Translations under genes and position numbers: made by a program
Shown here: in pieces, positions 38,753-50,164 of the stretch
Numbering within the stretch: position 1 is the stretch's first letter
Layout of the letters: each line of letters opens with the position of its first letter
The notes under the pieces: generated by a model
Seen by the model: the letters and a program-made list of their open reading frames with translations, nothing else
Told to the model about the DNA's origin: nothing
Databases searched by the model: none
NCBI GenBank assembly: GCA_960531495.1
Contig: OY482860.1
Coordinates: forward strand, 6,916,871 to 6,980,870
Length of the DNA: 64,000 nt
Reading direction: 5' to 3'
Source: Zeus faber
Taxonomy: Eukaryota; Chordata; Actinopteri; Zeiformes; Zeidae

Positions 38753-41579
38753 AACGCAACTTATGTCCAGCGTCGGGCTAATCGGTGAGACGCCGCAAAG
38801 GAAAACCGCCTCCGTTCGCCTTGCACAGGCGCGAAGTCGAATTTAACTTTGAGACCCCGTGTCAATTTGCGTCACATGATGTCGGGTGTGATCTTGCCCC
38901 GACGCAGGACGCCGGTGACGTCATCGAACGACGTCACCTGCGCCCTGCGTCTTCCGCTGTCAGGTGACGTCAGGGCGAGGCGCGATCCAGAAAGTTATCA
39001 TATCTGAGGGAGAACGACAATGCATCCATGGGTCGTCCACAATTCCAATGTCCAAAAAGACAGTTCATCTGCGGCGTTGGCGTCAGCATTTTCAATACGC
39101 AGTAACTTATTCTGCCCCAATGATTTATTTTTATTTTTTTTAATGATCCACAGAGAAAGATGTGAATGGAGACACACTGTGGGTGTGGTGCTATCCCTCC
39201 GTCAGCACAGAAGTGAGGGGCGTCCTTCTCAGCAAGTGCTGCCTGACGCAGGACGGCCGGGATATTCACACCTTTGTATTTGGTCAGTTCTGTGGGGCCT
39301 GGTACTATATAACCACCGTGGAAGTACAGGAACCTACTATCCTCAAGAAGGTCCGGTTTCAAAACTGATAAACAATTTCCCACGCTGGTTGCTCCTGATC
39401 TAATGTTCTTGTTTTTAGTTTGATTGAATTAAATTTGTCTCTAATATTCCTCCTCAGGTTACTCATTTTGCAATCGTTGTTACTGCAAAAGACTTCAACC
39501 CTGAGAAATATGCTGCTTTTAGTAGAGTGTTGTGCAGGTACTGTGTGCCCTTCTAACAATTCCAATTTGTTTCTATGTAGAATAGTAAACTGTGCTCAAT
39601 CTGTCCGTCACCCGTTCCGTTTTCTTTTCTTCTTTTTTTTCCTTTTCAGAATGTATATCAAACACGGCAGTCCAGTGAGAATGATGGAAAGTTATATCGC
39701 TGTCCTAACCAAAGGACTTTGCCAGAGTGACGAAAATGGATCATTTCTTATTAAGGATTATGACATCAGGAAGGCATACTTGGCAGGCTCGGTCAAAGGT
39801 AAAACGTCCAGAAAGAGGAACGGATACCGCTTGCTTTTACTCTAGTTTTGACCCTGAATGGAGTTGAACTCACATAGCCCAGCTTGGTAGAAAGCACAGT
39901 GAACAGAAATGAGCGGATGGCTTGGCCCTCGTATCAGTTTTGGTCGGTCGGTAGCATGTTGTGTCATGTAGAATCCTCTCTTCCTCCTCACTGTAATTTA
40001 GATTTGGTGGCCCAGTTTGGGATGGAGACTGTCATCCTATATACTGCTCTCATGCTGAAGAAAAGAATCATGGTCCATCATCCTCGTATTGAAGCGTTGC
40101 TGGAGTTCACGCGGTGAATATTGGATGAAGTATAAAACATTCTTGAATTGGAAGCCAGAAAGAGCCTTCCCTCTGTGTTTTTTTTTTAGTTTTTTTTAAA
40201 TGAATGGTTTGTATTTCTTTCCTCTTCCTGACGGTCATCCCTCCAGAGTTCTGCCGGCCCTTGCGTGGCACAGGAAAGATTGGTCCATTCTGCATCCCTA
40301 TGTGCACCTGACGGACGTTGAACTGGAAGACCTCAAGAAATGCCCAGGTTAGCAAGCCCGCAGCTTCATTTATTATCATACCCTACAAAATTATATTTTT
40401 GTGAAGCTCATCCTTGCATTTTGTGGTAAAACCATTTTTTTCCCTCATGTCGCCAGGCAGAAAATATGAAAATTATGTTTCATTTTCTCTGTAGGATATG
40501 TGGCAGGATTCGTAGATCCAGATGCAAGTAACAGATCTGACTTGTTCGACGTGTTTGTGAATTTACCAGACAGCACCATCACAGTGTCCCAGGCTGCCAA
40601 AGGTTTGTGTCCATGAAAAGGAAATATGATTTAAAAATAAATAAATAAAGCTTAAATTATGTATGAAATAAACTCATTGTTTGTTATTCTGCCACAGAGG
40701 CAATGGCTATGGGGAAGTTGCACAAGGACATTGGACATCTTATTGTCCAGTCAGCAGAGGATGCTGACAGAACCGATGCTCAGGTAATCAAGGTGAGAAC
40801 CGACCGCACTAAAGTTACTCCAAACCACAATGTGACAATGAAATGTTAAAGACTAGGGGGCGGTTTCGCAGGTACAGATCAGGCCTAATCTTCAACTAAA
40901 TCACACTTTTAATCTGGACGAACGGAAATGTCCTTTCTCAGTTGTGGTTTAAATAGCTTCAGACTTGCCCTAGTCTTGGTTTAAACCCCCCCCCCAAAAA
41001 AACCTGATTTCCAGAAGGAAGATTAGAATTGATCTAGGTCTAACCATTAATCAATTTTTTTTATTTAACCCTTCTGTGTTAAATTTAAATTTTTGATTAA
41101 TGGATGTGGCCTCCAGGTCGACCTTGACAACAGAGGAAATGAATGACCTGGACTAAGACCAGAACCAAATCCAGACGGAAGGAGCTGACGGGTCCTTCAT
41201 GACCTTAGTCCAGGACTTCCTAGTCCAGAACTCATTCATCCTAAATTAAGCAACGTCTCAGAAAGGCATTTTTAAATACTGGATTCATTGAAGTAGGGTT
41301 CGTTTAGTCCTGATTCAGATTAAAAACACCATCAGCGAAACTGCCCCTATATGTATTAAAACAAAAAGATGCTTCAAATTTCTAATACAAAAAAAACAAT
41401 TTCTTTCACAGGACATTTCTGTGAAGACAAAGGAGGTAGTCGCTAACTTGATGGCCATAGCTGACGAGTGTGAAAATTCCAAAATTACATTAGAGGCTTT
41501 AAAGCAGCACCACTTCCCCACGGCCACAGAGAACTTCCTGTTTCATTTGGCAGCTGCTGAGCAGCTCTTAAGAATATAA
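38739..41579 (+). CDS. dennd10: DENN domain-containing protein 10 (FAM45A)
   Basis: DENN-family protein; the mammalian orthologue is linked to late-endosome homeostasis and Rab27-dependent exosome release. Nine exons: 38739-38784, 39154-39350, 39458-39537, 39650-39798, 40002-40113, 40247-40347, 40495-40602, 40698-40792, 41412-41579; 1056 bp, 351 aa (human 357). The frame reads [18 protein letters not shown], then [99 protein letters not shown] and ends [17 protein letters not shown], matching vertebrate FAM45A/DENND10 throughout. All phases agree and introns are GT-AG; intron 2 uses GTCCGG, a weak donor. Intron 8 holds a MITE. The gene is tail-to-tail with sfxn4. Confidence 0.96.
38916..38972. 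promoter_or_regulatory. Cluster of CRE-like sites in dennd10 intron 1
   Basis: Two perfect TGACGTCA sites (38916-38923, 38965-38972) and GACGTCAC (38930-38937). GACGTCACCTG and its exact reverse complement at 38961-38971 form an 11-bp inverted repeat with a 20-bp spacer. Being close to the start, a CREB/ATF-responsive element is plausible. Confidence 0.5.
40854..41350. mobile_element. MITE-like element in dennd10 intron 8
   Basis: The left end TAGGGGGCGGTTTCGC and the reversed right end TATAGGGGCAGTTTCGC form short inverted repeats around about 480 bp of non-coding DNA. No clean target duplication was found, so the family is unassigned. Confidence 0.55.
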
Positions 41580-42337
41580 CTCCACCGTGGGATTTGACAT
41601 AGCAAGGCCGTTTTCTGTGATGCTGTGTGTATTTTGCTGTTCGCCATTAGCTCCAAAAAGGTTTGCGTATGCACTGAATATATGGACATAACATTTACCT
41701 GGCAACATTAAAGCTATAAACCAGTGTAACTATCAACAAACTAAAGGACTGTACAGGTGTCATTGTATACGGAATACATCAAAATGAAGTAACTTTGACA
41801 AAATCCTGCTGCCGTAGTTGTCAGCGGAACCAGGAGATCATTTTAAGGGAGGTTTCTCACCATATTCAAATGTTTTCAAAACCTGAAAAGACATTAAGCC
41901 TTAAAATGTGAGCTACTATGGTCAGTGGTAATGTACAATATGTATGCTGATTAGTAAATGGGCCTCTAAAGTGAAACTAAATGCTATCAGAGGTTAACAA
42001 GTCACTGTCTCAGATAAGTAATTTTACAATGTTTTGGTGTTTATTTTATTTCCATCAATGTTAACTATTTACTAATAACGGTTGTGCCATACATACTTTT
42101 TAAGACAGTATATGGTGCTTAATATTTTCCTTTTTAAATTGGAGATTTTCCTGGACTAGAGCTAGCAAAATCTCTAATAACATTGAAATAATGATTCTTT
42201 CCACATTGTTCAGAGGAACATTTTTCAAATTCTTGATTGTCTTAACGTTTCATGACGTATAGTTTGTGCATCATACTTTGTTCCCTGGTACCTGGGTATG
42301 AGTCTGTCCATAATGCCAAGACTTTCATATTAGGTGT

Positions 42338-42441
<104 letters not shown>

Positions 42442-42546
42442 TAAATTTGAAAAGTAATTTAATGTATCTTCATGAATTGATGTATATTTCATACAATACT
42501 CTATGTTTCCATTAAATATCAAAACTGTTTTGTTTTTTTTAATGCA

Positions 42547-42552
42547 AATAAA
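42547..42552 (+). terminator. dennd10: Polyadenylation signal for dennd10
   Basis: Canonical AATAAA about 970 nt after the stop. A minus-strand ATTAAA (42538-42543), a candidate for sfxn4, lies 4 bp away. Confidence 0.5.
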
Positions 42553-42779
42553 TATTCTCAAACAACCTAAACAATGTGACAGGAAGGAAAAGACATAACA
42601 GTTCTATTCAAGTTATCAGCTGATGTGAAATGCAACATTGAAAAACCAGGATCTGAATGATGTGCTGAACCCTTTTCTCAAGAGTTCCATAATCGCAGGC
42701 GAAAAAGCGTTAGCTTCAGGTTTTCTGCTGGAAAGCAGTTTGCCGTCTTGGTGTTTCTCCTGCAGTACGTGGAGTCATC

Positions 42780-45538
42780 TCACAATCCCCTGTGGTAGAA
42801 CAGCTTGCTATCAACTGTCGCAGCTTGGAGATCCTTTTCCAACTTTTCCTTTTTAATCTGCAAAGTAGAGGATGGCTATTGAGTTCTACTTTAAGTAGTG
42901 ATGTGACAGCGAGGGAATGCAGACCTCACCGTTCCCAGCTGTGGAAAGAGGCTGAAGGACACTGGAACCATCAGCCCGAAGACGACTGCAGCGCTGACTT
43001 GACGCAGAGGAGCAACTAGCAGCGGGTTCTTCTGGAACAATCTTCTCCTGTGATTGGAAATGTATTCAAATTGAATCTATTAAAGATTACTATACTATAT
43101 AAGACTGTGTGCCGGTTACCACCAACTAAAGCTCAGCAGCATAAATGTTCCTCCGCCCGACCAGTACCAGGCATCCGTTAAAACAGAATTCAAGAAGGTA
43201 AAACCCCCATAAACAGAGACTTACTTCTGTAAGAGGAACAGCAACACATTGGGCACAGCAGCTGTTGTGCCTAATAAAGCTGCTCTTGACAATGCAGTGT
43301 CCTTCACAGCCTAAACATACAAAGACAAACACTGTTGAAAAGCTCTGCATTGTCGACTTTAATACAGGAAAAATAATATTAATTTGACGCCCTTACCTGG
43401 TCTCCGGCTGCTCCTGAGATTCCAATACAATTCCCGTTTGAATCAAACACCTGGACTCCATTATCTGACTCCTCACTCCTGATGGCTAAGACACTGAAGG
43501 AGGCCAGGATAGCTGGAGGGGGGAGGTTAATAATACTTCCACTGTGAACGGGGGACTTTCTTTTGCATCTATTACACAGCATAAAAATATAAGCTTAAGT
43601 GCAAATTACTTTCCTGACACAATAGTGTGAAAATGATTATCACTGCAGGACAGCAGATGAGGGTTACTTACCCGACAGGGGAATCGGCAGGACTGACCTG
43701 AAGAAATTCAGTAAAGGCGCAGTCGTTATACCAAGCCGGTGAATTATTATGAATGGAAGTGCCTGAAACATTAGGTGCTTCATTACATTTTGTCAAATTG
43801 ATTTGTCAGAAATCGTCATTTTTTTCCCCCACATCAATAGCTTTGTAAATATGTGCAGCGCACATGTGGGATATAGTTTATATCTTAGGTCAAACCACAG
43901 ATGTCATCAAGTTGTACACACCCCTGCAACCGTTGTGTAGCTAACCGATCCCGCAATCAAAAGCCACTGCTTTAAAGACGCCGTCTGCGCCTGCTGGTGA
44001 GAGATAACGAAAGACGGTCAAGATAATGCGACAGACACAGCTATTTTTCAAAGACGCAACGGTCCCATGTCCCATGTAAGAAGCCACTGAATTGTTTAAT
44101 ATAATTAAGTGTATATGTATGTGACTAATAATCTCTTGAACTTGAACTTGAAGTCAGATTAAGCCCAAATATATTTTTGGAGGATGAATCCAGAATTTGA
44201 TTTCAGTGCTTTAGCTCAAGTTTACATTAGAAATAGAAATATTACCTGTTGTGAAGACGAATTTCTGTTTGCATAGTTAAATCCAGCAATGTAACTCTGA
44301 AACAGAAACTGGAAAAATGCATTATTTTTAGTTACTGTAGTGAGCAGTGTGACTGTGGGGTTTGTAGGTTTTTAAACATGATGAGCATCTTACCTGCCAT
44401 AACAGAGCTGGCTTGACACTGCTATGTGGCAAAAGGCTGGCAACAACCTGGAAATATAGATATATTTTTAACAGGCTATACCGTATACAAACACAAGACT
44501 AATAAGTATTTGCTAATATTATTATCCGAAAGCAAACTTACCAAAGGGGCAGATATTGGTAAGAATGCTAAAGGAAAAGAACAATAGCGAGGACAAACAG
44601 TTATATAAGTATTAATTATCGTTGTTTTAGCATATAACGGCTGTGCCACGACAGTGAATTTAACTTTCCAACTATGTGCAAACGTATTAATAGAATTTGT
44701 AATCGCACGACGCAAAATACCTGGAGGACGGAAAAGGAATGGAAGAGGAGCACCAGAATCAGCATGTACAGAGGACTGGGAGAGGAAAAAAACAATTACA
44801 GCTTATATTCCTATGTTAATTTCCAATTGTAACTAATGAGCATTAAACATGACATTAAACAAGCATTAAACAATAACATTGTGTTGTTCCAGTCAGAATA
44901 ATGACGACCTAAACTGGAAATATTAATATTAAATAACCTGAACATATTATTTCCATGTTGCCATTCCACTTACAAGGGACAGGGTCAACGCATGTTCATC
45001 CTAAAAGAGGAAACAAAAGGGTTTTTTTTTTGTTTGTTTTTGTTTTCCAAAATCTGTGCAACGCTGAATGTGATTATATTTGATGTGTTATCAGATTTTT
45101 GACCCTCGAACTTACTTTCTCACATAGATTGCGAGCCCCTCCAAGCGTGGAACGGGCATTCTCAATTTCAGCCTGAGGGGAAGAAACAGTAAACAACACG
45201 TAATGGTTGCACCGGAGGTTCCTGCAGGTGCAGAGAGTCAAACGCAGCACACTCGAAGTTTTATTTTGAATTTAAGCCATTTGTAAAATTGAATCTAAGA
45301 AGTTCGGATTTCTACTTACATTGGAGGAAAGCAAGGAGCTTGGATCAAGGAGCCGAAACCAGATTTTTAATCGGCCGAGAAACGCCTGAAAAGGGACTTT
45401 AAATGTCATTCAAAACATTCAAAACAATGATGGTTTTACAGCGATTGAACACCCCCGGAGCACCACCGGAGTCGGCACTTCCTGCGAACCACCACGTACC
45501 TGACCCTCGCTTTTCCAATACAGCAGATTAGGATCCAT
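42780..45538 (-). CDS. sfxn4: Sideroflexin-4
   Basis: Multi-pass mitochondrial inner-membrane protein of the sideroflexin family; SFXN4 is needed for complex I assembly and iron/heme homeostasis. Thirteen exons, high to low: 45500-45538, 45320-45385, 45116-45172, 44974-45000, 44721-44775, 44542-44567, 44394-44447, 44246-44296, 43672-43762, 43397-43512, 43225-43310, 42930-43047, 42780-42857; 864 bp, 287 aa (human 337; the N-terminus is shorter here). Recognisable parts are MDPNLLYWKSEGQ, FRLLDPSSLLSS, LFRPPAAFLPISAPL, SYIAGFNYANRN, VQVFDSNGNCIGIS, FGLMVPVSFSLFPQLGT and the C-terminus LFYHRGL. The family HPDTGE motif is changed to HADSGA, in line with the divergent SFXN4 branch. Exons of 26 and 27 bp occur. 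All introns are GT-AG. Confidence 0.94.
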
Positions 45539-46207
45539 TTCAACCCGCGAATTCGTATTAAGTCTTAATTATGTGAGGTTTGCGTTCTCAAGAGCCGACA
45601 CATTCTAACACGACGGACGCGCCACGCTTTCGAGGTCAAATTCTGTTTACAAATCACTTCCGCATAAACCACGTGGTCAGCGAGGGCGCGTTTGCCGCGG
45701 TCCACGGAACTCGGAAATCGGCATTTCCGATCGGTAATGCCCGCTCCCGAGCACAAAGAGTTGGGCTCGTTTAAAAATGATAATGATGATTAAAAAAAAA
45801 AAAAAAAAAAAAAACACGCAGAGGAAAGTGTGCCTGGTTGTCAACGTCACGTCTGCCTCTACAATCTCGAGTCGAAGCGAAGTTCCGATTCAAATGACCT
45901 TCCACTTTTCCGATAAGAGTTTTTCTATTTGATTTAAATTTCCGAGTTGAAAAGAACGCAGCGTCGTACTGTCTTTTGCAGCGTCATTTTGCGCTCTTCC
46001 GTCCGCATTTGTGAATATATTATTTCACACCCCATTGCACTCTAAAGTAAAAAACAGCCGTACCAAATATTGTATAACAGAAGATCACATAGTTTAAAAC
46101 ATTCGATAACGGCGTCTTTTTGTTAAAAAAAATAAAATAAAATAAAATAAAAAAAACCTGTTGCGTAAAACACACCCACTAAGTCTTCCTGTTGGTCATA
46201 ATCCAAA
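45539..46207. promoter_or_regulatory. Head-to-head sfxn4/prdx3 promoter region
   Basis: Only 669 bp separate the two start codons, which diverge. The middle holds an A run of about 20 bp at 45794. Sequence at the prdx3 ATG (CCAAAATGGCAGCC) resembles a YY1 site overlapping the start codon. No TATA box is evident for either gene. Shared control is inference from spacing. Confidence 0.6.
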
Positions 46208-49200
46208 ATGGCAGCCACCGTGGGGAGACTGTGGAAGACCTCTGTAAGTGCAGTTTTCATTAAAAACGATCACACGTTGTGTTTTAAGGCGTCGAACCTC
46301 ATCGTGCAACAACGATCCGTAGGCCTTGGTCCGGTGGCCTTCGCCGGGGCCGGTGAGGCGCTGCGACGCACTTGACAACCACGCCGGGCGTGCGGAGCGG
46401 AGGACAGGCCGCCTGCCGTGGTTTCCCAAGGGACCGTCTCACAAGTGGCTGGAGTCACATTCAAGTCATTATTATTGTTCATTTTAACCGAGATAATATA
46501 TATATATATATGGGTGCGGTTGTATTATTAGATACCATAGTAAAGCAACACAGTTAACTTAAAAAAATAATTGAGTCATTCACTCAGACAATTTTTCAAA
46601 ATGTAAATATTATGAATTATTTTCGTGTCTTTATTTGAGCTCATCGCAATAATTCAGTAAAATATATGATCCTCCAATCATACGTTTCCACCCGAATATC
46701 GTGGAAGTTCTGCGCCAGCGTTAGAAATGATGCAATATGTAGGTAATTAATAATTATCCACATGTTATTCACAATTATTATAGTTAAAAATTAATTATTA
46801 AGTCCGCCCGTGCTGTTACGGTGCTTTTCTTGCTACGGTGAATGTGAATTATTGCGATTGTAGGGGCGTTTAGTGAACACAACAGACAATTCAGTTGTTG
46901 ATCGCAATTACATGTACGACAATTGTTATTATTATATATTATAAGTGTGTCAGCAGACACGCGTCAACCTCATACTGTATACATTCAGGTATTATGAGAC
47001 GACCACATCGTGTTGTCCAGCTCGAAGTTTGAAAGCAAAGCTGTAGTGCTGTTTCCAGTTTTCCTCTTGCCTTTATCGTGCGTGTTTTTTGGGTTTTTTT
47101 TTGTCCATGGGAAACGGTAAAACAAGTCAAATCGGGTGTCTTAGTTCACAGGCCCTATAAAGTATAGTGTTGACCTATGTGTCACCTGTACATCGGGGAA
47201 TAATTAAGCGAGTCGGAGCCAGTTTCCCTTGTCCGCTGTTCTCTCGCCGACATTTTACTGTCGCTCTGAGGGAGATAAGAGAGCGTAGTGTGGCGTAAGA
47301 TTCTGGAGTATTGCGGAGTAAAAAGAAAAAGGGGGATCTGCACCGACAGTACCCTGTCGCTAGATGGCGCTCTCCTTGTGGGTTGTGTTTAAAATGAATT
47401 GCCCTAAAAATGTGAAGTCGTCATGTGGATGTAGAGTGTGTGGTGGGAGTCACCGGGCGCCATTGCTGCTCATCAATGTGCATGTGTTCTGTCCAAAATG
47501 GGATGATAGCATATTATTCAATGTCCCGAATACATTTTTAATATGTCCGAACACAGGGTGTGTGTTCACTGTGTGAAAAGCCCGTCCCAGGGATTTATTT
47601 AGGCAAATTTAGATATTTTTGGTGTATTTTACACCGATCATATTCCATTCAGCCTTAAATGAGCTTCCGCCTTGTTGATAATGTGCCGACAGCCTATGGA
47701 AGAAGTCCTTTCCAAATGTTGCATTTGTTCTTTTTATTAAGAGACGCAGAAGCTCTTTAAGCTTACCTCAGTGCATTTACTATGTCTTGTTAATGTGCTG
47801 TTTTTGTTTTTAGGCCAGAGCTACAGTGGGAGGCCTAAGGGCCGCCTTGTGTCCACATGGTACTTCTGGAAGCAGAGCCTTGAGGAACCTACCCTGCCAC
47901 GCCCCCCAGAGAGCATGTTTTTCAGCCAGTATGTTTTTACAACTCACAATTATCTTCACCAAGTTCTATAACATCCACTGCATCAATCATAAACACGTTG
48001 CCAATGCAGTCTTGGTTTGGCTGTCGGCCCTAGTAGGGCTGTCTGAAATGTATAATAATGAATAAATAATAATAATAATCAATCATATAAACAATAATTT
48101 ATTATGATAACATCTGTTGATCAAAATATTGTGAGAAATGTGAGGTCAAATCTTGACATAATAATGATGTATCACTATATGACAAGTTATGGATTTCATC
48201 AAGATACAATAGCACTGAAAGAAATTGAAATATAATCGTGATTATTGAGGACATTTAACTTATTGAGTTAATATTTAGGGATATTTTGTGTTGGTGTCAA
48301 ACTTTTTTTTATCCAGAGAAAGGAGTCTATACACAGTTGTGAATCAGACCAAGCTCTATACAAGCTTAGGTTCCGGGAGAACGCTACAGATGAAATATGG
48401 TCTTCGGGTGGTAATTGGTTATTAACGAAAACCTATTTGAACCCCGTCAGGCGCGGCCAGATGTGCTGCAGCTGTTACTCAGCCTGCGCCGGCTTTTAAC
48501 GCCACCGCCGTCCTCAACGGGGAGTTCAAGGAGATGAGCCTCGAGGACTTCAAGGGCAAATACCTGGTCCTCTTCTTCTACCCTCTGGACTTGTGAGTGG
48601 TTCTGTTTGTCGTTTTGAAAATTGTGCCCAAAATGAATTTCTGGCTTGCCATAATTTATTTGTATTTATTTTTTTTTCGGTCCATTTTCCTCCTTACAGC
48701 ACTTTCGTTTGCCCAACAGAGATCATATCGTTCAGCGACAAGGCGAATGAGTTCCACGATGTCAACTGTGAGGTTGTGGGAGTGTCTGTGGACTCGCACT
48801 TCACTCACTTGGCGTGGACCAACACTCCACGCAAGGTGTCCTGAGTCACTTTTCACAATGTTTCGCAATATTGATTTGTAACATATGTAATGTAATATGT
48901 ATGTAAATAATGTTTTCTATTGAATAAGTTGAAAATCATATTTTCTTTTTAGGCTGGTGGCTTGGGCAAAATCCATATCCCTCTCCTCGCTGACCTTAAT
49001 AAGAAGATATCTCGTGACTACGGGATTCTCCTGGAGGGTCCAGGTATTGCACTGAGGTATGTCCCTAAATATATTTTGTATGTAAATATTTCTAAAAATA
49101 ATTTGGCATTCCAGACAGATCCTTCAATTATTTTGTATTTTTTCCGCCTGTGGAATAAGAAAAACTTGGAAGCGAATACATGTTTATTTAGTAGTTAAAT

Positions 49201-49717
49201 TGAATAATATCTCTCGTTCTGCCGCAAGAAATATAACCCGCAAGTACTTTCCCTAAAAATAATAATAAAACTACCAGTGTTATTTAAAAATGTGTTCTTC
49301 AGGGGCTTGTTTATCATCGATCCCTATGGGGTGGTGAAGCACATGAGCGTGAATGACCTGCCGGTGGGTCGCTGCGTGGAGGAGACTCTGCGTCTGGTGA
49401 AGGCCTTCCAGTTTGTGGAGACCCACGGAGAGGTGTGCCCAGCCAGCTGGACTCCACAATCTCCCACGGTGAGTTTGAGCTGGAGTCACAGGATTACATT
49501 AATTTTTTCGTCGCAATTAGTTCAGATCCCAGTCCGGCGTATATCAGTTTTGATGATGTAAATTAATGTCGTCACCTGAGGCGTCAGTCTGTGCCGCCAT
49601 ATTGCAATATAAACTAAATTTAATCATAGCTGAAGCATGATCTTATTCTGTTGTTTTCTGTTTCAGATCAAGCCCACCCCTGAAGGTTCCAAGGAGTACT
49701 TTGAGAAAGTCAATTAA
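46208..49717 (+). CDS. prdx3: Peroxiredoxin-3, mitochondrial thioredoxin-dependent peroxide reductase
   Basis: Typical 2-Cys peroxiredoxin that reduces hydrogen peroxide in the mitochondrial matrix using thioredoxin-2. Seven exons: 46208-46243, 47814-47928, 48451-48592, 48700-48835, 48953-49056, 49303-49468, 49667-49717; 750 bp, 249 aa (human 256). Residues 1 to about 55 are Arg/Ala-rich and lack acids ([12 protein letters not shown], then [11 protein letters not shown]), fitting a mitochondrial presequence. The peroxidatic Cys is about residue 102 (FTFVCPTEI) and the resolving Cys about 223 (GEVCPASW); the spacing of 121 equals that of human PRDX3. The GGLG loop ([10 protein letters not shown]) and C-terminal YF (EYFEKVN), which make eukaryotic enzymes prone to over-oxidation, are both present. 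Intron 1 is 1.6 kb with no gene inside. Confidence 0.97.
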
Positions 49718-49737
49718 AGAAGTGACATACAGCTCGT

Positions 49738-49743
49738 AATAAA
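49738..49743 (+). terminator. prdx3: Polyadenylation signal for prdx3
   Basis: AATAAA 20 nt after the stop; a second at 49830-49835 would give a 3' UTR of about 135 nt and is the likelier main site. Confidence 0.55.
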
Positions 49744-50164
49744 TCAGTAGATCAACCAGGTCTGAAAAATATAAATGTACTGTCTTGAGTTTGAAGTAAA
49801 TTTATCCACACCCCATCCATACATGATTCAATAAATATATTGTTTATCACTATTTAGTTTGTTTCAATTTATTTCCTTGTCAAAGTTGAACAAAAAAAAG
49901 GTCCCCCCCACATCTTCTAAAAGTTAAGGTCCATTGGTGTTTAACTCTACAGACAAGACACGAAGCATATGAAGTCCAAGCCGTGACTTATTTGTGCTAT
50001 TTGAAGCAGCTGGAACCCAACTGATGCACCTTTAATGCTTGTTCTCCTCTCAAGAGGTCAAGACTTAATTTCCTGTTACATCTGTGCAAAGCTTGTAACT
50101 CACGGCAACATTTTCAAACTAGTCAACCTGATAAACAGCATTAACAAAGCCACACTTGCATAAC

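Noticed and set aside
47364..47576. Cys-containing 70-codon frame in prdx3 intron 1
   Set aside because: No splice sites or family resemblance were found; it is treated as chance.
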